Of a stretch of 64,000 bases of DNA, positions 1 to 8,839 are shown one piece after another. The notes below the pieces were generated by a model. That model was not told the DNA's origin. It ran no database searches and was given only the letters and a program-made list of their open reading frames with translations. A program made the position numbers and the translations under genes. This DNA is from Paramicrobacterium fandaimingii (GTDB taxonomy: Bacteria > Actinomycetota > Actinomycetes > Actinomycetales > Microbacteriaceae). The stretch is taken from the NCBI RefSeq assembly GCF_011751745.2, contig NZ_CP061170.1, positions 2,666,001-2,730,000 on the forward strand, in the 5' to 3' direction. Positions within the stretch are counted from its first letter, which is position 1; each line of letters begins with the position of its first letter.

Positions 1-351
1 GATTCGCGCATCAGCGGTGAGAAGCGGGACATCCAGCGCTTCTGCAAGTGCAACATAGTGAGCGTCATAGGAGGACAGGTTGTGGCGCAATTTCCAGATG
101 CGCGGGAGAAGTGGCTCCGTCGGGTACCGCTGCGCGGGAAAGTCCCGTAGATCTTCAAGAGCTCCGAGGGCGCGGACTTCCATAAGCTCCCCACGCGCCA
201 CCCACGACCGAAATACAGATACCGTCTCAGCAATCGCCAGATGAGGCACCAGCAATGAGTCCGCATGGGAAGACATCCGCTCGCGTGCGCGAAGCCCGAG
301 TGCCGAGCCGATGAGATACTCCGCGAGAACTGAAGCGTCGACGACGAGCAC
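1..351 (-). CDS. VapC-like PIN-domain toxin (partial, 3' end outside window)
   Basis: My translation of the minus strand from a GTG at 351 begins VLVVDASVLAEYL and runs open to the window edge (117 codons seen). The N-terminal hydrophobic strand with an Asp (VVDAS), a mid-protein Glu (AIAET) and the later pattern SSYDAHYVALAEAL...PLLTADARI carry the acidic residues expected of a PIN ribonuclease. The GTG overlaps the antitoxin stop TAG by one base, so translation is probably coupled. PIN toxins of this family cleave RNA, often initiator tRNA; the target here is unknown. The C-terminus is missing only because the window ends. Confidence 0.85.
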   Translation of the reverse strand, partial: MLVVDASVLAEYLIGSALGLRARERMSSHADSLLVPHLAIAETVSVFRSWVARGELMEVRALGALEDLRDFPAQRYPTEPLLPRIWKLRHNLSSYDAHYVALAEALDVPLLTADARI

Positions 352-584
352 TATTCTGCGCCATCGCGTCGGGCGTCGTTTACGATATCTGATGCACGCG
401 TCTTCGGCTCGACAGCACCTCGCACGCGAATGCGTTCGCTCAGCTCCTCAAGGCTTGGCCGGGCTACAGTCGCGGTGAGCGCCGACAACGCGAACTCCGA
501 CAAGCTCATTCCCGCTGCGGCAGCTCGTATTTTGAGCGAACGGACCGTCTCATCCGGAACATTTCTAATCTGCAGACTTGACAT
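351..584 (-). CDS. FitA/VapB-like ribbon-helix-helix antitoxin
   Basis: A 77-residue protein starting MSSLQIRNVPDETVRSLK, the usual opening of FitA-type antitoxins: a ribbon strand (LQIRNVP) followed by two helices (MSLSEFALSAL). It should bind its own promoter and wrap the toxin with its acidic C-terminus. An in-frame ATG lies eight codons further upstream (608); I prefer 584 because family members start right before the ribbon strand. It sits directly upstream of the PIN toxin with a one-base overlap, so the two form one operon that is likely autoregulated. Confidence 0.85.
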   Translation of the reverse strand: MSSLQIRNVPDETVRSLKIRAAAAGMSLSEFALSALTATVARPSLEELSERIRVRGAVEPKTRASDIVNDARRDGAE

Positions 585-701
585 GCTTACAGCATAATCA
601 ACATGCATTATGCCTGCAACGAATGCATTGTGCGGGTTTTCTCCAGAATGCGGGTTCGCGTGTGCAAGTCGCGTGTCAGCGGCGTGTGATTAGCTGAAGC
701 A

Positions 702-3700
702 ATGGGCAGCGTGCTCGATCGTTTTTCTCCCGCGACTCGCGAATGGTTCTCGGGGGCTTTTGCCGCTCCCACCCGCGCCCAGGAGGGCGCGTGGAACGCC
801 ATTTCCCATGGCAGGCACACGCTCGTCGTCGCCCCAACAGGGTCGGGAAAGACCCTCTCTGCGTTTCTCTGGTCGATCGACAGGCTCATGGATGCTGCTA
901 CGCACACACCCGCGACGATCGAGAAGCCTCGCCGCGGCACACGCGTGCTGTATATCTCACCGCTCAAAGCACTCGGCGTCGACGTCGAGCGCAACCTGCG
1001 CGCGCCTCTCGTTGGCATCACGCAGACAGCGAAACGACTTGGCGTCGAACCCCCGGAAGTGACAGTCGGAGTCCGCTCGGGTGACACCCCGGCCAAAGAC
1101 CGCCGTGCCCTACTGAAGAATCCGCCCGACATTCTGATCACGACCCCCGAGTCTCTCTACCTCATGCTCACCTCGCAGGCGCGCGAGACCCTGACAAGCG
1201 TCGACACCGTCATCGTCGACGAGGTGCACGCCGTCGCCGCCACCAAGCGGGGCGCCCACTTGGCCGTCTCTCTCGAACGCCTCGATGCCGTGCTCGACAA
1301 GCCCGCCCAGCGCATCGGGTTGTCGGCGACAGTTCGACCCCGCGAAGAGATCGCCCGCTTCCTCGGGGGCACCTCCCCCGTCGAGATCGTCGCGCCCAAA
1401 GCAGAGAAGACCTTCGAGCTTGAGGTCGTCGTGCCCGTCGAGGATATGACCGACCTGTCTGTCGGGCAGCCGGTGGCGACCGAGAAGCCGAATTCGGGTG
1501 GGACTGCTGGAGGCCCTGCGCGAGGGCCCTCACGCGACTTCCCAGGCAGCGCATCAACAGGCGGTTCGGCCGCCGGCCCGGTGCGCGCAGATGGGGAACG
1601 TGGCGGCTCCATCTGGCCGCACGTCGAAGAAGCCATCGTCGACCGCATCCTCGCCCACACGTCGACGATCGTCTTCGCGAATTCTCGGCGCCTCGCCGAA
1701 CGTCTCACCGCACGGCTCAACGAGATTCACGAGGCTCGACTCGACGAGGCCGTGCTCGTTGGCGGCCCGTTGCCCGAAGGCTGGCCCGCAGATCCGACGG
1801 CATCCAGCGTCGCTGCACCCACGCGCGCACCCGCGGCGATGATGGGCGGCAGCGGTCAGACGAACGGCGTGCACGACGACACGAACCTCCTTGCCCGCGC
1901 CCACCACGGCTCGGTGTCGAAAGAGCAGCGCGCCCAGATCGAAGACGACCTCAAGACCGGGCACCTGCGCTGCGTCGTTGCCACGTCGAGCCTTGAACTC
2001 GGCATTGACATGGGCGAAGTCGACCTGGTCATCCAGGTCGAGGCACCGCCTTCCGTCGCCAGCGCACTGCAGCGCGTGGGTCGGGCTGGGCACCACGTGG
2101 GCGAGATCTCACATGGTGTGCTCTTTCCCAAGCACCGCGCCGATCTCGTGAACACCGCCGTGACGAGCGAGCGGATGCTTCAGGGCGCCATTGAATCAAT
2201 GACCGTGCCCACCAACCCGCTCGACATCCTCGCGCAGCAGACCGTCGCCGCCGTCGCCCTCGACACTGTCGACGTCGAGCAGTGGTTCGACCAGCTGCGC
2301 CGCACCGCCCCCTTCTCGGCGCTCCCCCGTTCCGCCTACGAAGCGACACTCGACCTGCTTGCCGGACGCTACCCATCCGACGAGTTCGCAGAGCTGCGCC
2401 CACGCATCATCTGGGACCGCGACGCTGGCACCATCGAAGGCCGCCCCGGTGCGCAGCGCCTCGCCGTCACCAGCGGCGGAACCATCCCCGACCGCGGAAT
2501 GTTCGCCGTGTACATGGTCGGCGGCGAAGACGGCGCAAAGGGCACGCGCGTGGGCGAGCTTGACGAAGAGATGGTCTACGAGTCGCGGGTTGGAGACGTG
2601 TTCGCCCTCGGCACCACGAGCTGGCGCATTCAGGAGATCACCTTCGACCGGGTGCTCGTCACCCCTGAATACGGCCAGCCTGGGCGGCTTCCGTTTTGGA
2701 CGGGGGATGCTCTCGGCCGCCCGTTCGAACTGGGCGAAGCACTCGGTCGCTTCACGCGAGAGATCGACAAAGCGGGCGACACGGATGCCGACGAGAGGCT
2801 GACCTCCGCGGGGCTCGACGAGCGCAGCATCCGGAATCTTCGTGCGTATATTCGCGAACAGCGAGAAGCGACGGGGCACCTGCCCACTGACCGCACGCTC
2901 GTCGTCGAGCGCTCACGCGATGAACTGGGCGACTGGCGCGTCATTCTGCATTCCCCATTCGGCATGCGCGTGCACGCGCCGTGGGCACTTGCCGTGAATG
3001 CGCGGGTGCACGAGAGACTCGGCGTCGACGGCACGAGCATCGCGAGCGACGACGGAATTATCGTGCGCATTCCCGACACGACAGACGATCCGCCCGGCGC
3101 CGAGCTCTTCGTGTTCGAGGCCGACGAACTCGACGCCATCGTGGCAAGCGAGGTCGGCGGTTCTGCGCTGTTCGCCTCGCGCTTTCGCGAGTGCGCCGCC
3201 CGTGCGCTTCTGCTGCCCAACTACAAGCCGGGCAAGCGCTCCCCGCTCTGGCAGCAGCGGCAGCGTTCGGCGCAGCTGCTGCAGGTGGCGAGCCAGTTTC
3301 CGCAGTTTCCGATTCTGCTCGAGACCGTGCGCGAGTGCCTGCAAGACGTCTACGACGTGCCGGCATTGCTCGATCTGGCCCGGCGCATCGCAAGCCGAAA
3401 GATTCGCCTTGTTGACACCACGACGGACGAGCCGTCGCCGTATGCCAAGTCGCTGCTGTTCGGATATGTCGGCGCGTTCATGTACGAGGGCGATTCTCCG
3501 CTCGCCGAGCGCAAGGCCGCCGCACTCGCCCTCGACCCCAGCATGCTCTCTGAGCTTCTCGGCCAGGTCGAGCTTCGTGAGCTTCTCGACCCGAGCATCA
3601 TCGCCCAGACCGAGCGCGAGCTACAGCGACTCACCGCGAACAGGCGCATGAAAGGCGTTGAGGGCGTCGCTGACCTCCTGCGCATGCTCGGACCGCTCGA

Positions 3701-5549
3701 TGCCGACGACGTCGCCGCGCGGCTGCAGCCAGCGCACCCTGACGAGCGGGCGGCGAAGACGACAACTCCCGATGCCGGTGAGCACGATGTGTCTGCTGCT
3801 GATTCTGATGCTGAAGTTACGCCGGCGGACACGCCGCATGCCACTCGTGAGGAGGCCAGCGCACTTCTCGATGACCTCGTCGCCGCCAAGCGGGCACTGC
3901 GGGTTCCGGTCGCTGGCGTCGAACGTGTGATCGCCATCGAAGATGCCCCACGCGTGCGCGATGCTCTCGGCGTTCCGCTGCCGCTCGGCGTGCCCGCGGC
4001 ATTCATCGAGCCCGTGCCCGACCCTGTCGGCGACCTCGTCGCCCGATACGCGCGCACGCATGGCCCGATTCGAACGGGCGAGGTGGCGGAGCGGCTGGGG
4101 CTCGGCTCTGCCGTCGTGTCACAGGTGCTTGGTCGCCTCGCCGACGGCGGCCGCGTCGTGCGCGGCGAGTTTCTGCCGTCAGGCGAGGCCAAGGGCAGCC
4201 CCATCGACACCGCCGAATGGTGCGACAAAGAGGTGTTGCGCCGCCTGCGCCTACGTTCGCTCGCCGCACTCCGTCACGAGGTTGAACCGGTCGACACGGC
4301 GACTTTCGCGCGTTTTCTCCCCGCGTGGCAGCACGTGGGCGGAACCCTGCGCGGCGTCGATGGCGTTGCGGCGGTGATCGAGCAGCTAGAGGGATGCCAC
4401 CTTCCCGCGTCGGCCTGGGAGACCCTCATTCTGCCCCAGCGAGTCAGCGACTATTCTCCCGCGATGCTCGATGAGCTGACGGCATCCGGTGAGGTGATCT
4501 GGTCGGGCAGAGGGTCGATAACCGGGCGCGACGGCTGGGTCGGGCTGCACATGGCGGATGCCGCGCCGTTGACGCTCGCGCTGGCGGATGACATCTCGAT
4601 GGGCGCCCTCGAAAACGAGATCCTCGTTGCTCTCTCGAGCGGCGGCGCGTATTTCTTCGCGCAACTGGGACAGGCGACCGGGTGCTCAGACGACGACGCG
4701 CTCACGAAAGCACTCTGGAGCCTCGTGTGGGCTGGTCTCGTGACCAACGACACATTTACGCCACTGCGGATGCTGGTGAGCGGGACCGGTGCGCACAAGA
4801 CTCGTCGCACCACACCGCGCTCGCGGCTGTATGGTCGACGTGGCTACGCTCGGCCAAGCGGCTCGGGGGTGCCACGCCTCGGAGGCAGATGGTCGCTTCT
4901 TCCGCTCGCGGAGCAAGACGCCACCGTGCGCGCGGCCGCATCCGGCGAGACACTGCTCGACCGCTACGGCGTCGTCACACGCGGTTCGGTGATGGCCGAG
5001 GATTACCCGGGCGGTTTCGCCCTTGCCTACCGCGTACTGTCGGGCTTCGAAGAAAAGGGCCGGGCGCGGCGCGGCTACGTCATCGAGGGGCTCGGTGCCG
5101 CGCAGTTCTCCACGTCAGGCACGATCGACCGCTTGCGCAGCCATGTCTTCACCGACGACAAGCGCCCGCGTGACGCAGTTGCTCTCGCGGCAACAGACCC
5201 GGCAAACCCGTACGGAGCGGCTCTTCCCTGGCCGAGCGCAGACGTGACCGGAACCCGCCACCGCCCCGGGCGCAAAGCCGGCGGCATCGTCGTGCTGGTC
5301 GACGGCGAGCTCACCTGCTACCTCGAGCGCGGAGGCAAAACGTGGCTGGCGTTCACGAGCGATGAGCAACGGCTCGACGCCGCCGCGGCATCCGTCTCGC
5401 GTCTCGTGCGCAACGGCCATGTCGAGAAGGTGGCTGTCGAGACGGTGAACAGCGCGTTCGTCTACGGCAGCCCGCTCGAGCATCCGCTGCGGCGGGCCGG
5501 CTTCACCGAGACGCCGCGCGGGCTGCGGCTGCGCAGGGGCGCGGTGTGA
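702..5549 (+). CDS. lhr: Lhr-family ATP-dependent DNA/RNA helicase
   Basis: A 1615-residue superfamily 2 helicase, the length typical of actinobacterial Lhr. Motifs are clear: Walker A APTGSGKT at residues 44-51, DEVH box at 173-176, SAT at about 208-210 and QRVGRAGH near 457-464. The C-terminal two thirds holds the winged-helix and Lhr-specific modules, including a CTER region from about residue 1000. Lhr is a 3'-5' translocase linked to DNA repair, including the mitomycin-induced response in mycobacteria. A Gly/Ser/Pro-rich low-complexity insert (about residues 258-300) lies between the two RecA lobes. The nei gene follows after 18 bp, as in Mycobacterium tuberculosis (Rv3296-Rv3297), so the two are probably co-transcribed. 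Confidence 0.95.
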   Translation: MGSVLDRFSPATREWFSGAFAAPTRAQEGAWNAISHGRHTLVVAPTGSGKTLSAFLWSIDRLMDAATHTPATIEKPRRGTRVLYISPLKALGVDVERNLRAPLVGITQTAKRLGVEPPEVTVGVRSGDTPAKDRRALLKNPPDILITTPESLYLMLTSQARETLTSVDTVIVDEVHAVAATKRGAHLAVSLERLDAVLDKPAQRIGLSATVRPREEIARFLGGTSPVEIVAPKAEKTFELEVVVPVEDMTDLSVGQPVATEKPNSGGTAGGPARGPSRDFPGSASTGGSAAGPVRADGERGGSIWPHVEEAIVDRILAHTSTIVFANSRRLAERLTARLNEIHEARLDEAVLVGGPLPEGWPADPTASSVAAPTRAPAAMMGGSGQTNGVHDDTNLLARAHHGSVSKEQRAQIEDDLKTGHLRCVVATSSLELGIDMGEVDLVIQVEAPPSVASALQRVGRAGHHVGEISHGVLFPKHRADLVNTAVTSERMLQGAIESMTVPTNPLDILAQQTVAAVALDTVDVEQWFDQLRRTAPFSALPRSAYEATLDLLAGRYPSDEFAELRPRIIWDRDAGTIEGRPGAQRLAVTSGGTIPDRGMFAVYMVGGEDGAKGTRVGELDEEMVYESRVGDVFALGTTSWRIQEITFDRVLVTPEYGQPGRLPFWTGDALGRPFELGEALGRFTREIDKAGDTDADERLTSAGLDERSIRNLRAYIREQREATGHLPTDRTLVVERSRDELGDWRVILHSPFGMRVHAPWALAVNARVHERLGVDGTSIASDDGIIVRIPDTTDDPPGAELFVFEADELDAIVASEVGGSALFASRFRECAARALLLPNYKPGKRSPLWQQRQRSAQLLQVASQFPQFPILLETVRECLQDVYDVPALLDLARRIASRKIRLVDTTTDEPSPYAKSLLFGYVGAFMYEGDSPLAERKAAALALDPSMLSELLGQVELRELLDPSIIAQTERELQRLTANRRMKGVEGVADLLRMLGPLDADDVAARLQPAHPDERAAKTTTPDAGEHDVSAADSDAEVTPADTPHATREEASALLDDLVAAKRALRVPVAGVERVIAIEDAPRVRDALGVPLPLGVPAAFIEPVPDPVGDLVARYARTHGPIRTGEVAERLGLGSAVVSQVLGRLADGGRVVRGEFLPSGEAKGSPIDTAEWCDKEVLRRLRLRSLAALRHEVEPVDTATFARFLPAWQHVGGTLRGVDGVAAVIEQLEGCHLPASAWETLILPQRVSDYSPAMLDELTASGEVIWSGRGSITGRDGWVGLHMADAAPLTLALADDISMGALENEILVALSSGGAYFFAQLGQATGCSDDDALTKALWSLVWAGLVTNDTFTPLRMLVSGTGAHKTRRTTPRSRLYGRRGYARPSGSGVPRLGGRWSLLPLAEQDATVRAAASGETLLDRYGVVTRGSVMAEDYPGGFALAYRVLSGFEEKGRARRGYVIEGLGAAQFSTSGTIDRLRSHVFTDDKRPRDAVALAATDPANPYGAALPWPSADVTGTRHRPGRKAGGIVVLVDGELTCYLERGGKTWLAFTSDEQRLDAAAASVSRLVRNGHVEKVAVETVNSAFVYGSPLEHPLRRAGFTETPRGLRLRRGAV

Positions 5550-5567
5550 GCATGATTGCGCGCGAGC

Positions 5568-6341
5568 ATGCCTGAGGGCGACACCGTCTATCGCACGGCC
5601 CGCCATCTTGACCAGGTGCTCGCCGGTCACGTCATCGAGCGGTGGGAGCTGCGGGTGCCAGCGCATGCGACGAGCGACCTCGCGGGTCGTACAATCGACG
5701 ACGTCGTGAGCCGCGGCAAGCACATTCTGCTTCGTGTCGGTGATCTGACGCTGCACACGCACCTCGCCATGGAGGGCGACTGGCACATCTACGCCAGGGG
5801 CGCGCGCTGGAGGAAACCCGCGCACACCGCGCGAGCGATCATCGAGACCGCCGAGCATTCTGCCGTCGGGTTCGATCTTGCTGTCGTCGAGCTGCTGCCC
5901 CGCGCAGACGAGCAGTCGGTTGTGGGCCACCTCGGGCCCGATCTGCTCGCACCCGATTGGTCTGCCGCCGAGGCCGCAGACCGGCTGCGAGCACAGCCCG
6001 AACGCGCCGTCGCGTCAGCGCTGCTCGATCAGCGCACGCTTGCCGGGCTGGGAAACGAGTACGTCAACGAGATCTGCTTTCTTCGCGGCATCCTCCCGGA
6101 CACCCGTGTCGCCAATACCGACGCCGACGCTCTCGTCGCTCTTGCCCACCGTCTCATCACGGCGAACCGCGACCGCGTTGTGCGCACGACAACGGGCGAC
6201 ACCCGTCGCGGAAGGCAGAGTTGGGTCTACGGGCGAGCGGGCAGGCCATGCATGCGGTGCGGATCGCTCATAGAGAACCGGATGCTCGGTGAGCCGGGCC
6301 GCGAACGAACGACGTTCTGGTGCCCCCGCTGCCAAAGCTGA
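5568..6341 (+). CDS. nei: Endonuclease VIII-type DNA glycosylase/AP lyase (Nei2)
   Basis: A 257-residue Fpg/Nei enzyme. The start at 5568 is fixed by the invariant N-terminus MPEGDTV: after Met removal Pro1 is the Schiff-base nucleophile and Glu2 the acid. The beta-hairpin Lys lies in SRGKHILL, and the C-terminal zinc finger has CxxC (CMRC) and CPRC pairs. It excises oxidised pyrimidines from DNA. A start four codons upstream would bury the catalytic Pro and is rejected. It is 18 bp downstream of lhr. Its TGA stop lies within the first unit of a 16-bp tandem repeat. Confidence 0.93.
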   Translation: MPEGDTVYRTARHLDQVLAGHVIERWELRVPAHATSDLAGRTIDDVVSRGKHILLRVGDLTLHTHLAMEGDWHIYARGARWRKPAHTARAIIETAEHSAVGFDLAVVELLPRADEQSVVGHLGPDLLAPDWSAAEAADRLRAQPERAVASALLDQRTLAGLGNEYVNEICFLRGILPDTRVANTDADALVALAHRLITANRDRVVRTTTGDTRRGRQSWVYGRAGRPCMRCGSLIENRMLGEPGRERTTFWCPRCQS

Positions 6342-6430
6342 AGCGGCGCAGGGCTGAAGCGGCGCAGGGCTGAAGCGGCGCAGGGCTGAGGCGGCGCAGG
6401 CTGAGACGACTCTGGGCTGAAGCGGCGCAG
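6338..6430. repeat. Six-unit 16-bp tandem repeat between nei and the SIP gene
   Basis: Units of consensus CTGAAGCGGCGCAGGG begin at 6338, 6354, 6370, 6386, 6401 and 6417. The first three are identical; the later ones are variant or one to two bases short. Unit one includes the nei stop codon, and each unit carries a TGA. The array fills almost all the space to the end of the convergent gene at 6439. There is no obvious hairpin within a unit; origin by slippage is likely. Confidence 0.9.
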
Positions 6431-6438
6431 CCCCGCGG

Positions 6439-7179
6439 CTACGCCGGCGAGTGCCCCTCGATCCAGTAGAACTGCGAGAAATGCTGGCCACGGGCCAGCT
6501 CAAGGTGGTGCTTCATCACGTGGCGCACGTTCTTGACGAGCGTCTTCTCGCCCGCAGCCCACGCGTATTGACGAGCAGAGGGCGCGACGTCGTCTCGCAG
6601 CCGCGCAGCGAGCGCCACGCCGCGCTCACCCTCTCGCGGCACCCATGTCCATGTGTCGCCCGGGCGTGCGGTCGTGGGGAGACCGTCGACATTGTCATGC
6701 TCGTCCTCAATGAACACGCGTGCCTGCACCGATGAGCCGAGGTGTTCGATCCAGCTGTTGATGGCGGGAAGAGCCGTGATGTCGCCCGCCAGCACGATCT
6801 CGCGAGTTCCCTCGGGAAGTGCGATTCTGGCCGGAGTGAGGGCGACTTCCCTCTCGTCGCCGATAGCGGCATCCCTCGCCCAGTCTCCCGCCGGGCCCTG
6901 TGTCTCGTGAATGACGAATTCGAGGCCGAACGTTCCGGCCTCTTTGTCAACGGCCACGACGGTGTAGCCGCGCTGGCTCAGATGCGTCGCGCCGCGTTTC
7001 GGGTTGGGAACCCACAGCCGCAGCCAGGCCGTCGGAAAGACGTCGAGGTCGGCAACGAGGTCGGGGGCCGAGAAGGTGATGCGCCGATACCACGGAGTCG
7101 CGTCGGCGACATCGGTCACCGTCACGGGGTGATGGGCAACGCGCATCGCGCGCAGCACACCTCGTTGCCAATTAGCCAT
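6439..7179 (-). CDS. Siderophore-interacting protein (FAD-binding ferric-siderophore reductase family)
   Basis: A 246-residue SIP/ViuB-type flavoprotein. The N-terminal half has the flavin-binding barrel with the WYRRITFSAP motif; the C-terminal NAD(P)H domain carries LAGDITALPAI, YAWAAGEKTLVKNVRH and a final FYWIEGHSPA, all family signatures. Members reduce ferric siderophores in the cytoplasm to release iron. A GGAGGG ribosome site precedes the ATG. An iron-box-like sequence sits 13 bp upstream, indicating repression by a DtxR/IdeR regulator in iron-replete cells. The gene lies 33 bp downstream of a same-strand arsR-type gene but probably has its own promoter. Confidence 0.92.
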   Translation of the reverse strand: MANWQRGVLRAMRVAHHPVTVTDVADATPWYRRITFSAPDLVADLDVFPTAWLRLWVPNPKRGATHLSQRGYTVVAVDKEAGTFGLEFVIHETQGPAGDWARDAAIGDEREVALTPARIALPEGTREIVLAGDITALPAINSWIEHLGSSVQARVFIEDEHDNVDGLPTTARPGDTWTWVPREGERGVALAARLRDDVAPSARQYAWAAGEKTLVKNVRHVMKHHLELARGQHFSQFYWIEGHSPA

Positions 7180-7191
7180 CGACCCTCCAAG

Positions 7192-7210
7192 CGAGGTAAG
7201 GCTATCCTTA
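7192..7210 (-). promoter_or_regulatory. DtxR/IdeR-type iron box upstream of the SIP gene
   Basis: The sequence CGAGGTAAGGCTATCCTTA matches the actinobacterial DtxR/IdeR consensus TTAGGTTAGGCTAACCTAA at 14 of 19 positions and has the central dyad AAGG-CTAT-CCTT. It lies between the arsR stop and the SIP start codon, where a bound repressor would block transcription of the reductase gene. Binding is inferred. Confidence 0.65.
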
Positions 7211-7211
7211 T

Positions 7212-7517
7212 TTACAGCACGGCGTCAAGAAGGCCGGGAAACCGAGCGTCCAGGTCGTCACGGCGAAGCGACAGCCGCCGGTTGCGCCCCTCGGGAGCGT
7301 TGTGGATCACTCCGGCTTCCCGCAGCACTTTGAGCGTGTGCGATCTCGTCGACTTCGGGAGGCTCGGATCGAGTGCCGTGCAGCTGGCGGCTTTCATTGG
7401 TCCATCACGGAGCTGACGAACAAGATCGAGCCTGACCGGATCGCTCAGCGCGAACAGCACGTCCTCGAGCACAATAGCGCCCTGTTCGGGATGCGTGAGT
7501 TCCGTCGACGAAGCCAT
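7212..7517 (-). CDS. ArsR-family winged-helix transcriptional regulator
   Basis: A 101-residue one-domain regulator. FALSDPVRLDLVRQLRDGPM is the usual helix-turn entry of ArsR proteins and KSTRSHTLKVLREAGVI the recognition helix; the C-terminal stretch GRNRRLSLRRDDLDARFPG forms the wing. No CxC metal-binding pair is present, so it is probably not a metal sensor. It is divergent from an MFS exporter gene, with two identical-pattern dyads in the 79-bp gap, so it most likely represses the exporter and itself. The inducer is unknown. Confidence 0.88.
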   Translation of the reverse strand: MASSTELTHPEQGAIVLEDVLFALSDPVRLDLVRQLRDGPMKAASCTALDPSLPKSTRSHTLKVLREAGVIHNAPEGRNRRLSLRRDDLDARFPGLLDAVL

Positions 7518-7518
7518 G

Positions 7519-7583
7519 GTTCGATAATACTTGAACTATCCTAACGATGGGCGTACGCTCCAACAGTTCGACTTTTTTGGAAC
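7519..7583. promoter_or_regulatory. Twin GTTC-N10-GAAC operators in the arsR/MFS divergent promoter
   Basis: Two inverted repeats with the same half-sites and spacer occur at 7519-7536 and 7566-7583 (GTTC, 10 bp, GAAC), 47 bp apart centre to centre. The first abuts the arsR start codon and a TTGAAC that could serve as a -35 for the MFS gene; the second precedes the MFS ribosome site. Their shared geometry suggests binding sites for the adjacent ArsR protein. Confidence 0.6.
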
Positions 7584-7596
7584 TATTGGAGTGTGT

Positions 7597-8814
7597 ATGA
7601 CGACCACAAGGGCTCTTCCCCTCCCTCCGGCGAGCGCCGCCTCGGCGCCGCGGAAACGTGCGGCCTTTCTTCTTGCCGCGGGGTCCATGGGGGCGATGCT
7701 CGCGTCGTCCGGCGCGCTGACGCCCTTCTACCCGACGTTGGAGTCCGAGCTCGGCATCTCCTCCCTCGGCATATCGTTGGTGTTCGCCGTCTACGCCATC
7801 ACGCTTCTCGCCGCACTCCTCATCACCGGCGCACTGTCAGACCATGTCGGGCGCCGCCCTGTCGTGAGCATCGGCTTCGGCATCCTCGCCCTCAGCGTCG
7901 TCACCGTTGCCTTCATCGATTCTGCGCCGGCCCTCTTCGCCGCGCGAGCACTTCAGGGTGCGGCAACCGGGCTGCTCACTCCCGCTCTCTCGGCGCTGCT
8001 CATCGATTCCGCACCAGCCGAGCACGCGCGGCGCAGCTCGCTGCTCAACGCAACCACCCCGACCGCCGGCCTCGCCATCGGCTCCCTCATCGGCGGCATC
8101 GCCATCGTGCTCGTCACGCCCGCTCTCCCCGTCACATTCCTGACGCTCGCCGTGATCTATGCGGCAGTCGCCGCGGGCGTCTGGCTTCTGCCTGAGACCT
8201 CGGCGCGCACACCGGGCGCATTCCGCTCGCTTCTGCCCCGCGTCTCGGTTCCCCAGCCCGCGCGTCGGCTTTTTCTCATCAGCGCGCCGGCGCTTGCGGC
8301 GACATGGGCGACGGGCGGTCTGTTCCTCTCGCTCGGGCCGAGCATCATCATCGAGCGCCTCCACAGCGACAATGCGCTGCTTGAGGGCGCGATCGTCGCG
8401 ATGCTCCCCGCGTCAGGCGTTCTTGCCGTTGTGATCCTTCGCCGCGTCTCACCGCGTTCCGTTTCGCTGGTCGGCACGATCTCGCTCGCGGTCGGCACAG
8501 CGCTCGCACTCGCCATGCTGGCTGCTGGATCCGTTCTCGGCTATGTCGTCGCCGTGGTGATCACAGGCATCGGCTTCGGCTCGAGCTTCTACGGGATCAT
8601 CGGCTCCCTCGCCCCGAAGGCTCCGGTGCACAAGCGAGCACGGCTCTTCGCTGCGGTCTATGTCGTCTCGTATCTCTCGTTCGGGCTTCCGGCCGTTGCA
8701 GCAGGGATGCTTGCAACGGCGACGTCGCTCTCGATCGTCTCGACTGCCTACGGAATCGTCGTCGCCGCTCTCGCGACGGTGGCCGCCATCGCGCGAGCGC
8801 GCTCCGGAGAATGA
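7597..8814 (+). CDS. MFS transporter (drug/metabolite exporter type)
   Basis: A 405-residue major facilitator protein with about 12 hydrophobic segments. The loop 2-3 signature is seen as GALSDHVGRRPV. The start at 7597 is chosen because GGAG precedes it and the first helix begins at about residue 25; an upstream in-frame ATG would translate through the operator. It is divergently arranged with an ArsR regulator and probably controlled by it. The substrate cannot be told from sequence. Confidence 0.88.
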   Translation: MTTTRALPLPPASAASAPRKRAAFLLAAGSMGAMLASSGALTPFYPTLESELGISSLGISLVFAVYAITLLAALLITGALSDHVGRRPVVSIGFGILALSVVTVAFIDSAPALFAARALQGAATGLLTPALSALLIDSAPAEHARRSSLLNATTPTAGLAIGSLIGGIAIVLVTPALPVTFLTLAVIYAAVAAGVWLLPETSARTPGAFRSLLPRVSVPQPARRLFLISAPALAATWATGGLFLSLGPSIIIERLHSDNALLEGAIVAMLPASGVLAVVILRRVSPRSVSLVGTISLAVGTALALAMLAAGSVLGYVVAVVITGIGFGSSFYGIIGSLAPKAPVHKRARLFAAVYVVSYLSFGLPAVAAGMLATATSLSIVSTAYGIVVAALATVAAIARARSGE

Positions 8815-8839
8815 CGACAAGAGGCGAGGATGCCGCAGA

